Assembly (NCBI GenBank): GCA_023375785.1
Contig: SZWC01000807.1
Location: forward strand, 61,663-125,662
Source: Penium margaritaceum
Lineage: Eukaryota > Streptophyta > Zygnematophyceae > Desmidiales > Peniaceae
Direction of reading: 5' to 3'
Length of the DNA stretch: 64,000 nucleotides
The notes under the pieces were generated by a model. It saw only the letters and a list, made by a program, of their open reading frames with translations, did not search any database and was not told the origin of the DNA. Shown here one piece after another: positions 30,278 through 42,100 of the stretch. The translations under genes and the position numbers were made by a program. How positions within the stretch are numbered: position 1 is the first letter of the stretch; each line of letters starts with the position of its first letter.

Positions 30278-30349
30278 NNNNNNNNNNNNNNNNNNNNNNN
30301 NNNNNNNNNNNNNNNNNNNNNNNNNNNNNNNNNNNNNNNNNNNNNNNNN
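30278..30349. other. Assembly gap (72 N) inside element 3
   Basis: A run of N replaces the region between the protease and the pre-integrase/integrase parts. The true length is unknown. Confidence 0.99.
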
Positions 30350-31198
30350 GTGAAGGAGATGGCTAAGAGGGAAGTGGTGCGGGGTCTCCAAATCAGCGGC
30401 CTTGATGGAACCAAGGAGACCGTGTGTGAGCCATGCATCATTGGCAAATCAACTCGGCAGCCGTTTCTCGCCAAGGGGACGCGTGCATCGGCAAAACTGG
30501 CTGTGGTACACACAGCTGTTTGTGGACTTCTTGAGAGCTCCATCGACGAAGCTCGCTACTTCCTCACCTTCATCGATGACCACAGCCGGAAACTCTACCT
30601 CTACCCAATGAAGCGGAAGAGTGAGGTCTTTTCGTGCATGCAGAAGTTTGTTGCAGATGTGGAGCGGCAAACAGAGTTGAAGGTGAAGGCGTTCCGGAGT
30701 GACAACAGCGGTGAACATGTGGGATGCCTTGGGTGGATGAAGAGCAAGGGGATTGAGTGGAAGAAAACAACTCCATACTCCCCACAACAGAATGGCATTG
30801 CAGAGAGAGCGAATTGCACAATCCTTAACATGGTGCGATCCATGTTGAGCGACGCCGGTCTTACACAACGGTATTGGGCGGAGGCGGCAAGGACAGCAAC
30901 GTACATCATGAATCTCATGCCGACCAAGCCGCTGAAGGACAAGGAGAGGAAGGCGTGGAGGACGCCACAAGAGGTGTGGAGCGGGAGGAAGCCGGCGGTG
31001 GGTCACCTCCGCACGTTTGGTTGTGTTGCACATGCAATGGCGCAGGCACGTGAGGGACGGAGCAAGCTGGACCCGCGTACTCGCCGGTGTATTTTCCTTG
31101 GATATGAGAGCGGAACCAAGGCGTACCGGCTCTTTGACCCAAGGAGGCAGCAGATTGTGCGGAGTCGCGACGTCACGTTCGACGAGAAAAGCCGTTGA
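30350..31198 (+). pseudogene. Element 3 integrase region
   Basis: It begins in the zinc-binding pre-integrase segment (CEPCIIGKSTRQPF) and continues through the integrase core. The core blocks are VHTAVCGLLESS, FLTFIDDHSRKLYLY, AFRSDNSGEHVG and YSPQQNGIAERAN. The C-terminal copia block HLRTFGCVAHAM, RRCIFLGYESGTKAYRLFDP follows. This enzyme inserts the DNA copy into the host genome. The C-terminal block differs clearly from the SKAWRFWDP version in elements 1 and 2. Fossil part of a broken element. Confidence 0.9.
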
Positions 31199-31519
31199 AC
31201 AGACAAGGAGGCAGGTCTCTCCAAGAGGGGGGAGTGGATGCCACTCCTTGAGGGGGAGACGCCGGAGGACGTGAATGAGGGTGACATCCTCGCATCACCA
31301 CCAACCGTGGAGCATCGCCTGAGGGATGGGCGAGCGGCCGACTTTATTCCGGCCAGTTCGGATGAGGAATCCGAAGCACCAGAGATGGACGTGGAGGCGG
31401 GGAGTCGACTGATGTCTCCAAGGTCTCCGAGAGAGGGGGAGCAGGCGCTTGGAGAGGATGGCGCCAAAAGGGGACAGCAATAACAACAACCACCTCAAGA
31501 GCCCCGCACGAGTAATCGT
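31199..31519 (+). pseudogene. Element 3 acidic linker before RT
   Basis: The stretch between the integrase and reverse transcriptase parts encodes an acidic, serine/glutamate-rich segment (SSDEESEAPEMDVEAG, RSPREGEQALGE), as usual for the variable linker of copia polyproteins. It belongs to the same broken element. Confidence 0.65.
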
Positions 31520-33421
31520 GTGCGAAGAAGGACAAAAAGGTATGATGCCGACAATGGCATTTGGACCGGGTTTGCACAAGCCTTCTTCATGCAAGAGGAG
31601 CCTCAATCTGTAAAGGAGGCACTGCAGCGGAAGGATGGGGCTGAGTGGGAGGGAGCAATGAAATCTGAGCTTGCCTCCCATGAGGAGAACGGCACTTGGG
31701 AGCTGGTTGAACGGCCGGAGGGCGAGAAAATCATCGGCTCCAAGTGGATCTTCCGGAAGAAGCTCACAAAGGAGGGGAAGGTGGAGCGGTACAAGGCGCG
31801 GCTGGTGGCGAAAGGATATGCCCAGAGAAAAGGGGAGCACTACGACGAGACCTTTGCACCAGTTGCCAAGTTTGCCTCCATCCGTGCTATCCTCTCGGTG
31901 GCAACGGCACGCGACTACGAAATCCACCAAATGGACGTGAAAACCGCGTTCCTCAATGGCGACCTGGACAAGGAAGTNGAGAAAATCATCGGCTCCAAGT
32001 GGATCTTCCGGAAGAAGCTCACAAAGGAGGGGAAGGTGGAGCGGTACAAGGCGCGGCTGGTGGCGAAAGGATATGCCCAGAGAAAAGGGGAGCACTACGA
32101 TGAGACCTTTGCACCAGTTGCCAAGTTTGCCTCCATCCGTGCTATCCTCTCGGTGGCAACGGCACGCGACTACGAAATCCACCAAATGGACGTGAAAACC
32201 ACATTCCTCAATGGCGACCTGGACAAGGAAGTCTACATGGAGGTGCCAGAGGGGATGGATGTGCCGCAAGGAAAGGTGTGCCGGCTTTGCAGGGCACTCT
32301 ATGGAATGAAGCAAGCTCCGATCATGTGGTACCTCAAGATGGATAGTTTCATGGGTGAGCTTGGCTTCAAGCGCTGCAAGGCCGATCACAGTGTGTACGT
32401 GCGTAATCAGCCAGGACTCCACCAAGTTTTCGTCCTCTACGTGGATGACCTCATCCTTGTGTCTTCGGATGAGGGGGAGCTCAAGAGCCTAAAGCAACAG
32501 CTTGGCGATCGGTTCAAGATGAAAGACCTGGGCGAGCTTGAGTACTACCTCGGCATCGCCATCAAGAGGGACCGCAAAGCACGCATGCTGGAGATAGGTC
32601 AAGAAAAACATGTGCAGGAGGTGCTCCGCTGCTACAACATGGAGGAGTGCAATCCCATTGGCACACCTATGACAACGACATGTGAGCTGAGCTTGAGCAT
32701 GGGCCCGAACATGGAGGACGAGAAGGCAGAGATGGCTGGAGTACCGTACCAGTCCGTAGTTTGCAGCATAATGTATGCCATGGTGGCGACGTGGCCTGAC
32801 CTTGCCTTTGCTGAAGGACAAGTGCGCCGCTATGTTGCTGATCCGGGGCCGCTACATTGGCAAGCGGTGAAGAGAATCCTCCGCTACTTGAAGGCAACGA
32901 CACATTCGCGACTTGTGTTTGGAGGGAGAGCGCGGACTGACTCCCTTGAGTTGGTTGGCTACTCTGATGCTGACTGGGCAGGTGACGTTGATGACCGCAA
33001 GTCAACATCAGGCTATGTTTTTGTGCTTGGTGGTGCAGTGGTGTCTTGGGGAAGCCGGAAGCAGAACAGTGTGGCTCTATCTAGCACTGAGGCAGAGTAT
33101 ATTGCGCTCGCGAGAGCCGCAAAGGAGGCACTATGGCTGCGGCGATTGCTCAAGGAGATTGGGGTGCCGCAAAAGAAGCCAAGTGCACTCAATGTTGACA
33201 ACATGAGTGCCATCAGCCTGATGAAGAAACCTGTGCTACACCGGAGGACCAAGCACATAGAGATCCGGCATCACTTTGCAGGAGACCTTGTTGCAAAGGG
33301 TGATGTGGTGCTTGTGCACTGCGGCACAAAGCACATTCTTGCTGATGCCATGACAAAGGCGCAACCCAAGGACAGGCATGATGCTACTTGTATGGAGCTT
33401 GGGCTTTCCCAAGCTTCTTGA
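31520..33421 (+). CDS. Element 3 reverse transcriptase and RNase H
   Basis: An open frame of 633 codons. Reverse transcriptase blocks are SKWIFRKKLT, YKARLVAKGYAQ, QMDVKTAFLNG, LYGMKQAPIMWY, YVDDLILVSSD and MKDLGELEYYLG. RNase H blocks are GYSDADWAGD, KSTSGYVFVLGG, STEAEYIAL, NVDNMSAISL, HRRTKHIEIRHHF and ILADAMTKA. These copy element RNA into DNA and remove the template. The single-N join at 31978 duplicates part of the reverse transcriptase segment, so the frame is longer than the family norm. Part of a broken element. Confidence 0.93.
   Translation: MRRRTKRYDADNGIWTGFAQAFFMQEEPQSVKEALQRKDGAEWEGAMKSELASHEENGTWELVERPEGEKIIGSKWIFRKKLTKEGKVERYKARLVAKGYAQRKGEHYDETFAPVAKFASIRAILSVATARDYEIHQMDVKTAFLNGDLDKEXEKIIGSKWIFRKKLTKEGKVERYKARLVAKGYAQRKGEHYDETFAPVAKFASIRAILSVATARDYEIHQMDVKTTFLNGDLDKEVYMEVPEGMDVPQGKVCRLCRALYGMKQAPIMWYLKMDSFMGELGFKRCKADHSVYVRNQPGLHQVFVLYVDDLILVSSDEGELKSLKQQLGDRFKMKDLGELEYYLGIAIKRDRKARMLEIGQEKHVQEVLRCYNMEECNPIGTPMTTTCELSLSMGPNMEDEKAEMAGVPYQSVVCSIMYAMVATWPDLAFAEGQVRRYVADPGPLHWQAVKRILRYLKATTHSRLVFGGRARTDSLELVGYSDADWAGDVDDRKSTSGYVFVLGGAVVSWGSRKQNSVALSSTEAEYIALARAAKEALWLRRLLKEIGVPQKKPSALNVDNMSAISLMKKPVLHRRTKHIEIRHHFAGDLVAKGDVVLVHCGTKHILADAMTKAQPKDRHDATCMELGLSQAS
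31978..31978. other. Single-N assembly join
   Basis: A lone N is flanked by 31724-31977 and 31979-32232, two 254-bp direct copies with about three differences. Confidence 0.9.
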
Positions 33422-33460
33422 GTTGCAGGCCCAGCATGGACAACTGCCATGGGTGAAGCG

Positions 33461-33472
33461 CAAGGGGGAGAT
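33461..33472 (+). promoter_or_regulatory. Polypurine tract of element 3
   Basis: CAAGGGGGAGAT abuts the 3' LTR. The AAGGGGGAG core matches plant copia purine tracts and is similar to that of element 2. Confidence 0.8.
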
Positions 33473-34172
33473 TGTTGGAATGATGCTCCTCACCATGGCA
33501 GGAGTGACTCCAAATAGGAATACCAAAAAGACAAGCCTTAGTAGCTTAGTGGTTAATGGTGTCCACCTCTAGAGGCAGGGGCCCGGGTTCAAGTCCCACA
33601 AGATGAAATTCTGACCTGCCTCAAGGGAGGTGGAAAATAGATGCTAGGAAGCTAGCTCAATCTCTAGAGTTCCTTTTCAAGTTTCTCGAAGGCCAGGTGA
33701 GGGTCCAGGAAGGTGGTACACCTTCTAGAAGGGGTGACTTGTCCTACAAGGCATCTAGAGGTGTCTTGGCCTTCTGGACACCTTCCCTCCTACTAGAAGC
33801 AAGCTGAGGAATCTAGGAAGGGGCAAAAGCTTCTAGAGGAGGGAAGGGATGCCTTCCCAGGTGGGAAAAGGACAGCCTACCAAGGAGCACTCTGGAAGCC
33901 ATAGAATCTGCTAGGAAGCTCCAAATCTGGCATGCTTTGGTGTTATGGAAAGCTTAGACCAGTGGCTGTAAAATGCTACTGCTTGTGGGCCTTGATCAAG
34001 TGTACATTCCCAGTCAATTCAGGCCAAAACTGCTGCCTCAATATCTGACCAGTTTTCTTCCATCCTTGGAACCAGTTGCCTCCATAGTTTCAGTCTCTCC
34101 AAAAACAGTTGGTGGTGTGAACCAGCCACTGCTAGGGACCCTCCAGGGTGCACACTGAACCTCAGGCCAACA
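33473..34172 (+). repeat. 3' LTR of copia element 3
   Basis: 700 bp, about 94% identical to 28470-29169, ending GGCCAACA. It carries the same A box (33542-33552) and B box (33586-33596) at the same 44-bp spacing. The satellite resumes at the next base. Confidence 0.94.
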
Positions 34173-37100
34173 TCTACTTGCGCCATAGTTGCACCCTAGT
34201 TACGCCTTAGTTTGGCCCTACTTGTGCACTACTTGCGCCAAACTTGCGGCCTAGCTGTGTCCTAGCTGCGTCCTAGTTGCGCCCTGTTTGCGTCCAAGTT
34301 ATGCCCTACTTGCATCCTACTTGTTTATACTTGCGCCCTAGTTACGCCGTAGTTGCGCCGTAGTTGCGCCCTAGTTGCGCCCTGGTTGGGCCTCAGTTGA
34401 CCACTAGCTACGCCCTAGTTGCGCCCTAGTTGCACCCTAGTTGTTCCCTAGTTGCACCCTACTTGTGCCCTACTTACGCCCTAGTTGCGTCCTACTTGCA
34501 CCCTAGTTGCACCCGACTTGCGCCCTAGTTGCGCCCTAGTCACGCCTCAGTTGGACACTAGCTACGTCCTAGATGCGCCTTAGTTGCATCCTAGTTGTGT
34601 CCTAGTTGCACCCTAGTTGCACCCTACTTCTGCCCTTCTTGCGTCCTAGTTATGCCCTAGTTGCGCCCTTGTTGCACTCTACTTGCGACCTACTTGTGCC
34701 CTACTTGCGCCCTAGTTGCACCCTAGTTGTGCCCTAGTTGGGCCCCACTTGAGCCCTATTTACGCACTACTTACGCCCTAGTTACGCCCTAGTTGTGCCC
34801 TAGTTGCGTCCTAGTTGTGCCCTAGTTGTGCCCTACTTGCGCCCTAGTTGCGTCCTACTTGCGCCCTTGTTGCATCCTAGTTGCGCCTTAGTTGCGCATT
34901 AGTTGCGCCCTAGTTGGGCCCTAGTTGGGCCCTACTTGCGCCCTATTTGCATCCTAGTTGCGCCCTTGTTCTGCCCTAGTTGCGCCCTAGTTGCGCCCTA
35001 GTGGTGCCCTAGTTGCATCATCGATGCGCCCTGCTTGTACCCTACTTGTGCCCTAGTTGCACCCTAGTTGCACCCTAGTTGCACCCTACTTGCTCCCTAC
35101 TTGCACCCTACTTGCGCCCTAGTTGCACCCTAATTGTGCCCTAGTTGCGCCCTACTTACGACCTACTTGCGCCCTACTTGCGCCCTAGTTGTGCCGTAGT
35201 TGCGTCCTAGTTGTGTCCTAGTTTGGCCCTTCTTGCTGCCTACTTGCGCTCTAGTTGTACCCTAGTTGCGGCCTAGTTGTAACCTAGTTGTGCCCTAGTT
35301 ACGCCCTAGTTATGCCCTACTTGCGCCCTACTTGTGCCCTACTTGCACCCTCGTTGCGCCCTAGTTTTGCCCTAGTTGCGCTCTAGTTTTGCCTCAGTTG
35401 AGCACTAGCTACGCCCTAGTTTTTCCCTAGTTACGTCCTAGTTGTGCCCTAGTTGGATCCTACTTGTACCCTACTTCTGCCCTAGTTGCATCCTACTTGC
35501 ACCATAGTTACACGCGACTTGCGCCCGAGTTGCGCCCTAGTTGTGCCTCAGTTGGACACCAGCTACGCCTTGGTTGCGCACTAGTTGCACCCTAGGTACG
35601 CCCTAGTTGCACCCTACTTGTGCCCTATATTCGTCCTAGTTGCACCCTAGTTGTACCCTTGTTGCGCCCTAGTTGCGTCCTATTTGTGCCCAACTTGTGT
35701 CCTAGTTGCATCGTAGGTGCCTCGTAGTTGCGCCCTAGTTGCACACTACTTGTACCCTACTTGTGCCAAAGTTGTGTCCTAGTTGCACCCTAGTTGTGCC
35801 GTACTTGTGCCCTACTTGTGCCCTAGTTGCATCCTAGTTGCGCCCTAGTTCCACCCTAGTTGCGCCCTAGTTGCGCCCTAGTTGCGCCCTAGTTATGCCC
35901 TACTTGCGTCCTACTTGCGCCCTACTTGTGCCCTAGTTGCACCCTACTTGCGACCTACTTGCACCCTACTTGCGCCATAGTTGCACCCTAGTTACGCCCT
36001 AGTTTGGCCCTATTTGTGCAATACTTGCGCCATACTTGCGCCCTAGCTGCGACCTAGTTGCGTCCAAGTTGCGCCCTGTTTGTATCCAAGTTATGCCTTA
36101 CTTGCATCCTACTTGCGTCATACTTGCACCCTAGTAATGCCCTAGTTGCGTCCTAGTTGCGCCCTGGTTGCGCCTCAGTTGGGCACTAGCTACGCCCTAG
36201 TTGCGCCCTAGTTGGGCCTTAGTTGTTCCCTGGTTGCACCCTACGTGTGCCCTACTTACGCCCTAGTTGCGTTCTACTTGCACCCTAGTTGCACCCAACT
36301 TGCGCCCTAGTTGCGCCCTAGTTACGCATCTATTGGGCACTAGCTACATCCTAGATGCGCCCTAGTTGCGTCCTAGTTGTGCCCTAGTTGCGCACTAGTT
36401 GCACCTTACTTCCGCCCTACTTGCGTCCTAATTACGCCCTAGTTGCACCCTAGTTGCACCCTATTTGCGACCTACTTGTGCCCTACTTGCGCCCTAGTTG
36501 CGCCCTAGTTGTGCACAAGTTGGGCGCTACTTGCGCCCTATTTGAGCCCTATTTGTACCCTAGTTGCACCCTAGTTGTGCCCTAGTTGCGCTCTAGTTGT
36601 GCCCTAGTTGGGCCCTACCTGCACCCTATTTGCGCCTTACTTTCACCTTTGTTGCGTCCTAGTTGCGCCCTAGTTGGGCCCTAGTTGGGCCCTACTTGCG
36701 TCCTATTTGCATCCTAGTTGCGTCCTAGTTTCGCCCTTGTTGTGCCCTAGTTGGGCCCTAGTTGCGCCCTATTTGCGCCCTACTTGCGCCCTAGTCACGC
36801 CCTAGTTGTGCCCTAGTTGCGCCCTAGTTGTGGCCTAGTTGGGCCCTACTTGTGCCCTATTTGCGCCCTACTTGTGCCCTTGTTGCGTCCTTGTTGCGCT
36901 CTAGTTGCGCACTAGTTGCGCCCTAGTTGGGCCCTAGTTGGGGGCTACTTGCACCCTATTTGCATCCTAGTTGCGTCCTTGTTACGTCTCAGTTGCGCCC
37001 TAGTTGTGCCCTAGTTGGGCCCTACTTGCGCCCTATTTGTGCCCTACTTGCGCCCTAGTTGTGCCCTTGTTGTGCCCCTGTTGCGCCCTAGTTGGGTCCT

Positions 37101-39135
37101 ACTTGCGCCCAATTTGCGCCCTACTTGCGCCCTAGTTGTGAACTACTTGCACCCTAGTTGCACCCTAGTTGTGCCCTAGTTGTGCCCAACTTGCACCCTA
37201 TTTGGGTCCTACTTGCGCCCTTGTTGCGTCCTAGTTGAACCCTAGTTGCGCACTGGTTGCGTTCTAGTTATGCCCTACTTGTGCCCTACGTGCATCCAAG
37301 TGCGCCCTAGTTACGCCGTAGTTGCGCCATAGTTACGCCCTAGTTGTGCCCTAGTTGCGCCCTAGTTGTGCCTCAGTTGGGCACTAGCTACACCCTAGTT
37401 GCGCCCTAGTTGTGCCCTAGTTGTTCCCTAGTTTCACCCTAATTGTGCCCTACTTACACCCTACTTGCGACCTACTTGCACCCTAGTTGCACTTGACTTG
37501 CGCCTTAGTTGCGCCCTAGTTGCGCCTCAGTTGGGCACTAGCTACGCCCTAGTTGCGCCCTAGTTGCGTCGTAGTGGCGTCCTAGTTGCACTCTACTTGC
37601 GCCCTACTTGCGTCCTATTTGAGTCCTGGTTGCGCCCTAGTTGCGCCCCTACTTGCGTCCTATTTGTGCCTTAGTTGCACCTTAGTTGCGCCCTAGTTGC
37701 ACCCTGATTGTGCCCTACTTGTGCCCTACTTGCGCCCTATTTTCCCCCTAGTTGCACCCTAGTTGCGTCCTAATTGTGCCCCACTTGCGCCCTAGTTGCG
37801 CCGAAGTTGTGCCTTAGTTGCGCCCTACTTGCGCCCCACTTGCGCCCTTGTTGTAGCCTAGTTGCACCCTACTTGTGCCCTACTTGCGCCCTACTTGGGC
37901 CCTAGTTGCACCCTAGTTGCGTCCTACTTGTGCCCTACTTGCGCCCTACTTGCGCCCTACTTGCGCCCTAGTTGTACCCTAGTTACACCCTAGTTACGTT
38001 CTACTTGTGCCCTACTTGCGTCCTACTTGCACCGTAGTTATGTCCTAGTTGCATCCTAGTTGCGCCCTACTTGTGCCCTAGTTGCGCCCTACTTGCGTAA
38101 TACTTGCGCCCTAGTTGTGCCCTAGTTGCGTCCTAGTTGCACCATACTTGCGTCCTACTTGCACCATACTTGTGCCCTAGTTGCGCCCTATTTGCGCTCA
38201 AGTTGCGCCCTAGTTGCGCCCTACTTGCGCCCTACTTGCGCCCTACTTGCTCCCTAGTTGTGCCCTACTTCCGCCCTAGTTACGCCCTAGTTGCACCCTA
38301 GTTGCGCCCTAGATGAGCCTCTGTTGGACACTAGCCACGCCCTAGTTGCACCTAAGTTACGTCCTGGTTGCTTCCTAGTTGCACCCTACTTGTGTCCTAT
38401 GTGTACCCTACTTGCGTCCTAGTTGTGCCCTAGTTACACCCTAGTTGCACCCTAGTTGCACCCTAGTTGCGCCCTGGTTGTGCCCTGTTGGATACTAGCT
38501 ACGCCCTACTTGTGCCCTAGTTGCGTCCTAGTTGCGCCCTACTTGCACCCTTCTTGGGCCCTACTTGCGCCTAGTTACACCCTAGTTGCGCCCTTGTTAC
38601 ACCCTAGTTGTGCCCTTGTTACACCCTAGTTGCGCCTCAGTTGGCACTAGCCTCATCCTAGTTGCACCCTAGTTGCATCCTAGTTAAGTCCCAGTTGTGC
38701 TCTAGTTGTGCCCTAGTTGCACCATACTTGCGCCCTACTTGCTCCCTAGTTGCACCCTAGTTGCACCCTAGTTGCACCCTACTTACGCCCTGCTTGCGCC
38801 CTACTTGCGTCCTAGCTACGCCATAGTTGCACCCTACTTGTACCCTATTTTCATCCTAGTTGCACCCTAGTTGTGCCCTAGTCACGCCCTAGTTGCGCCC
38901 TACTTGCGTCCTATTTCCGCCCTACTTGCGTCCTAGTTATGCCCTAGTTGCGTCCTATTTGCGCCTCACTTGCGTCCTACTTGCACCATACTTGCCCCCT
39001 AGTTGTGCCCTACTTGCACCCTTGTTGCGTCCTAGTTGCGCCCCAGTTGCACACTAGTTGCACCTCAGTTAGGTACTAGCTACGCCCTAGTTGCGCCCTA
39101 ATTGTGCCCTAGTTGCACCCTTGTTACGGAATACT
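34173..39135 (+). repeat. Satellite 2, third block
   Basis: About 450 further 11-bp units in the same orientation as the earlier blocks. The variant triplet with GTTGGGCACTA recurs, for example at 36178, 37376 and 37530; the last two are 154 bp apart, exactly 14 units. The block ends in a hybrid stretch near 39121-39135, where satellite 3 sequence takes over. Confidence 0.93.
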
Positions 39136-42100
39136 TGTTACTGACCATGACTAAATCATAATACGAGTCCCAAATGGTAAGAGGGAGGAATAATGCGTAG
39201 TGACACGGTGTGGCTACCATGCACAATGAGTAACCAAAGAAGGCATAACTCATTGACCATGACCAGAGATTTTCACTATATGTGGTCAACGGTGACAACT
39301 CATAATACGAGTCTCAGATGGTCAGAGGGGGAAACAATGGTTTGGGAATACAAGTTATCAAATCGCAAGTACAAAGACCTTCAATAAGTAGTGGCACTAT
39401 GTGGCTACTATGCACAATGACCAACCAAATTAGGCATATGTCACTGACCATGACCAAAGAATTTCACTATGTGTGGTCAACATTAACAACTCATAATACA
39501 AGTCACAAATGGTCAAAGGGGGAAACAATGGTTTGGGAATACTAGTTTTCAAATAGCAAGTGCAAAGACCTTCAATAAGTAGTGGGATGGTGTGGCTACC
39601 TCACACAATGACAAACCAAAGTAGGCATATGTCACAGACCATGACCAAAGAATTTCACTATGGGTGGTCAACGTTGACAATCCATAAAACAAGTCACAAA
39701 TGGTCAGAGGGGGAAACAATGGTTTGGGAATACTAGTTATTGACTATCAAGTACAAAGACCTTCAATACGGAGTGGCATAGTGTGGCTACCATGCACAAT
39801 GACCAGCCAAAGTAGGCATATGTCACTGACCATGACCAAATGATTTCACTATGGGTGGTCCACGATGCCAACTCATAGTACGAATCACATTTGGGGAAAG
39901 GGGGGAACACTAGTTTGAGAATACTAGTTTTTGACTGGCAAGTACAAAGAACTTTAGTAAGTAGTGGCACAATGTGTCTAGCATGCACAATGACCAACCA
40001 AAGTAGGCATATGTCACTGACCCAGACCAACGAATTTCACTATGTGTGGTCAACGTTGACAATTCTTTACATGAGTCACAACTGGTCAAAGGGGGGAAGT
40101 AATGGTTTGGCAATACTAGTTATTGACTAGAAAGTAGAAAGAATTTCAATAATTAGCGGTACGGTGTGGCTACCATGCACAATGACCTACAAAAGTAGGC
40201 ATATGTCACTGACCATGACCGAAGAATTTCACTATGTGTGGTCAACGTTGACAATTCATAACATAAGTCGCAAATGGTCAGAGGGGGAAGTAATGGTTTG
40301 GGAATACTAGTCATCAACTAGCAAGTACAAAGACGTTCAATAAGTGTTTAAACGGTGTGGCTAGCATGCACAATGAGCAACCAAAGTAGGCAGATGTCAT
40401 TGACCATGACCAAAGAATTTCACTATGTGTGTTCAACACCGACAACTCACAATACAAGTCACAAATGGTGAGATGGGAAACCAGTGGATTGTATACACTA
40501 TTTATTGACTAGCAAGTACAAAGACCTTCAATAAGCAATGGCACGGCGTGGCTACCATGGACAATGACGAAGCAAAGTATTCATATGTCACTGACCACGA
40601 CCAAAGGATTTCACTATGTGTGGTTAATGCTAGCTACTCATAATACGAGTTACAAATAGTCCGAGGGGGAAACAATGGTTTGGGAATATTTCTTGTCCAT
40701 TAGAAAGTACAAAGACCTTTAAAAAGCAGTGGCACGGTGCGGCTACCATGCACAATGACCAACCAAAGTAGGCATATGTCATTGGTCATGACCAAAGGAT
40801 TTCACTGTGTGTGGTCAACATTCACAATTCATAACATGAGCCACAAATGGTCAGAGGGGGTAAAAATGGTGTGAGAATTCAAGTTATTGACTAGCAAGTA
40901 AAAGGATCTTCAATAAGTAGTGGAACGGTGTGGCTACTGTGCACAATGACCAACCAAAGTAGGCAAAACTCACTGACCGTGACCACAGAATTTCACTATG
41001 TATGGTCAACATTGACAACTCATGATACAAGTCATAGATGGTTAGAGGGGGAAACATTGGGTTTTGAATATTGTTTATTTAGTAGCAAGTAAAAAAACCT
41101 TAAACAAGTAGTGGCACGGTGTGGCTACCATGCACAATGACCAACCAAAGTAGGCATATGTCACTGACCATGAGAAAAGAATTTCACTATGTGTGGCCAA
41201 CGTTGACAGCTCATAACATGAGTCACAACTGGTCAGAGGGGGGAACAATGGTTTGGGAGTACTAGTTATTGACTGGCAAGTACAAAGACCTTGAATAAGG
41301 AGTGGCACGGTGTGGCTACCATGCACAATGTCGAACCAAAGTAGGCATATGTCACTGAACATGACCAACAAATCTCACTATGTGTGGTCAACATTGACAA
41401 CTCAAGATATGATTCACAAATGGTTGGAAGGGAAACGATGGGTTTGGAATAATAGTTATTGACTAGCAAGTACAAATACCTTCAATAAGTAGTGGCACGG
41501 TGTGGGTATCCTGAAAAATGACCAACCAAAGTAGGCATATGTCACTGTCCATGACGAAACAATTTCACTATGCGTCGTCAACGTTGACAACTCACAATAC
41601 GATTCAGAAATGGTCAGAGGGTGAAACAATGGTTTGGGAATACAAGTTACTGACTAGAAAGCACAAAGACCTTTAATAAGTAGTGGTACAGTGTGGCTAC
41701 CATGCACAATGACCAACTAAAGTAGGCAAATGTCACTGACAATGACCCAATGATTTCACTATGTGTGGTCAACGTTGACAACTCCTAATACAAGTCACGA
41801 ATGGTAAGAGGGGGAAACAATGGTCTGGGAATATTAGGTATCAACTAACAAGTACAAAGACCTTCAATAACTATTGGTACGGTGTGGCTACCATGTACAA
41901 TGACCAACCAAAGCAGGCATATGTCACTGACCATGACCAAAGAATTTTTGGATGTGTGTTCATCGCTGACTTCTCATAACACGAGTCACAAATGGTCAGA
42001 GGGGGAAACAATGGTTGGGCAATACTAGGTATCAAATAGCAAGTACAAAGACATTCAATAAGTAGTTGCATGGTGTGGCTACCATGCACAATGATTAACA

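Larger units (their letters stand above)
28470..34172 (+). mobile_element. Ty1/copia LTR retrotransposon, element 3 (broken)
   Basis: Two 700-bp LTRs beginning TGTTGGAATG and ending GGCCAACA flank gag, protease, integrase, reverse transcriptase and RNase H in copia order. The flanking five bases are CCTAC on the left and TCTAC on the right, a near-match probably representing an eroded target duplication in satellite 2. The LTRs differ at about 39 of 700 sites (5.6%), so it is intermediate in age. It is broken, with about three breaks, and a sequence gap (30278-30349) hides part of it. It belongs to a different copia lineage from elements 1 and 2, with a different Gag, a different integrase C-terminus and a different primer site. 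The LTR contains a tRNA-like Pol III promoter. Confidence 0.94.

Noticed and set aside
16669-39135. Interstitial telomere (minus strand reads TAGGGCGCAAC)
   Set aside because: Only the TAGGG part is telomere-like. The unit is 11 bp, highly variable and internal, and does not match any plant telomere type I know.
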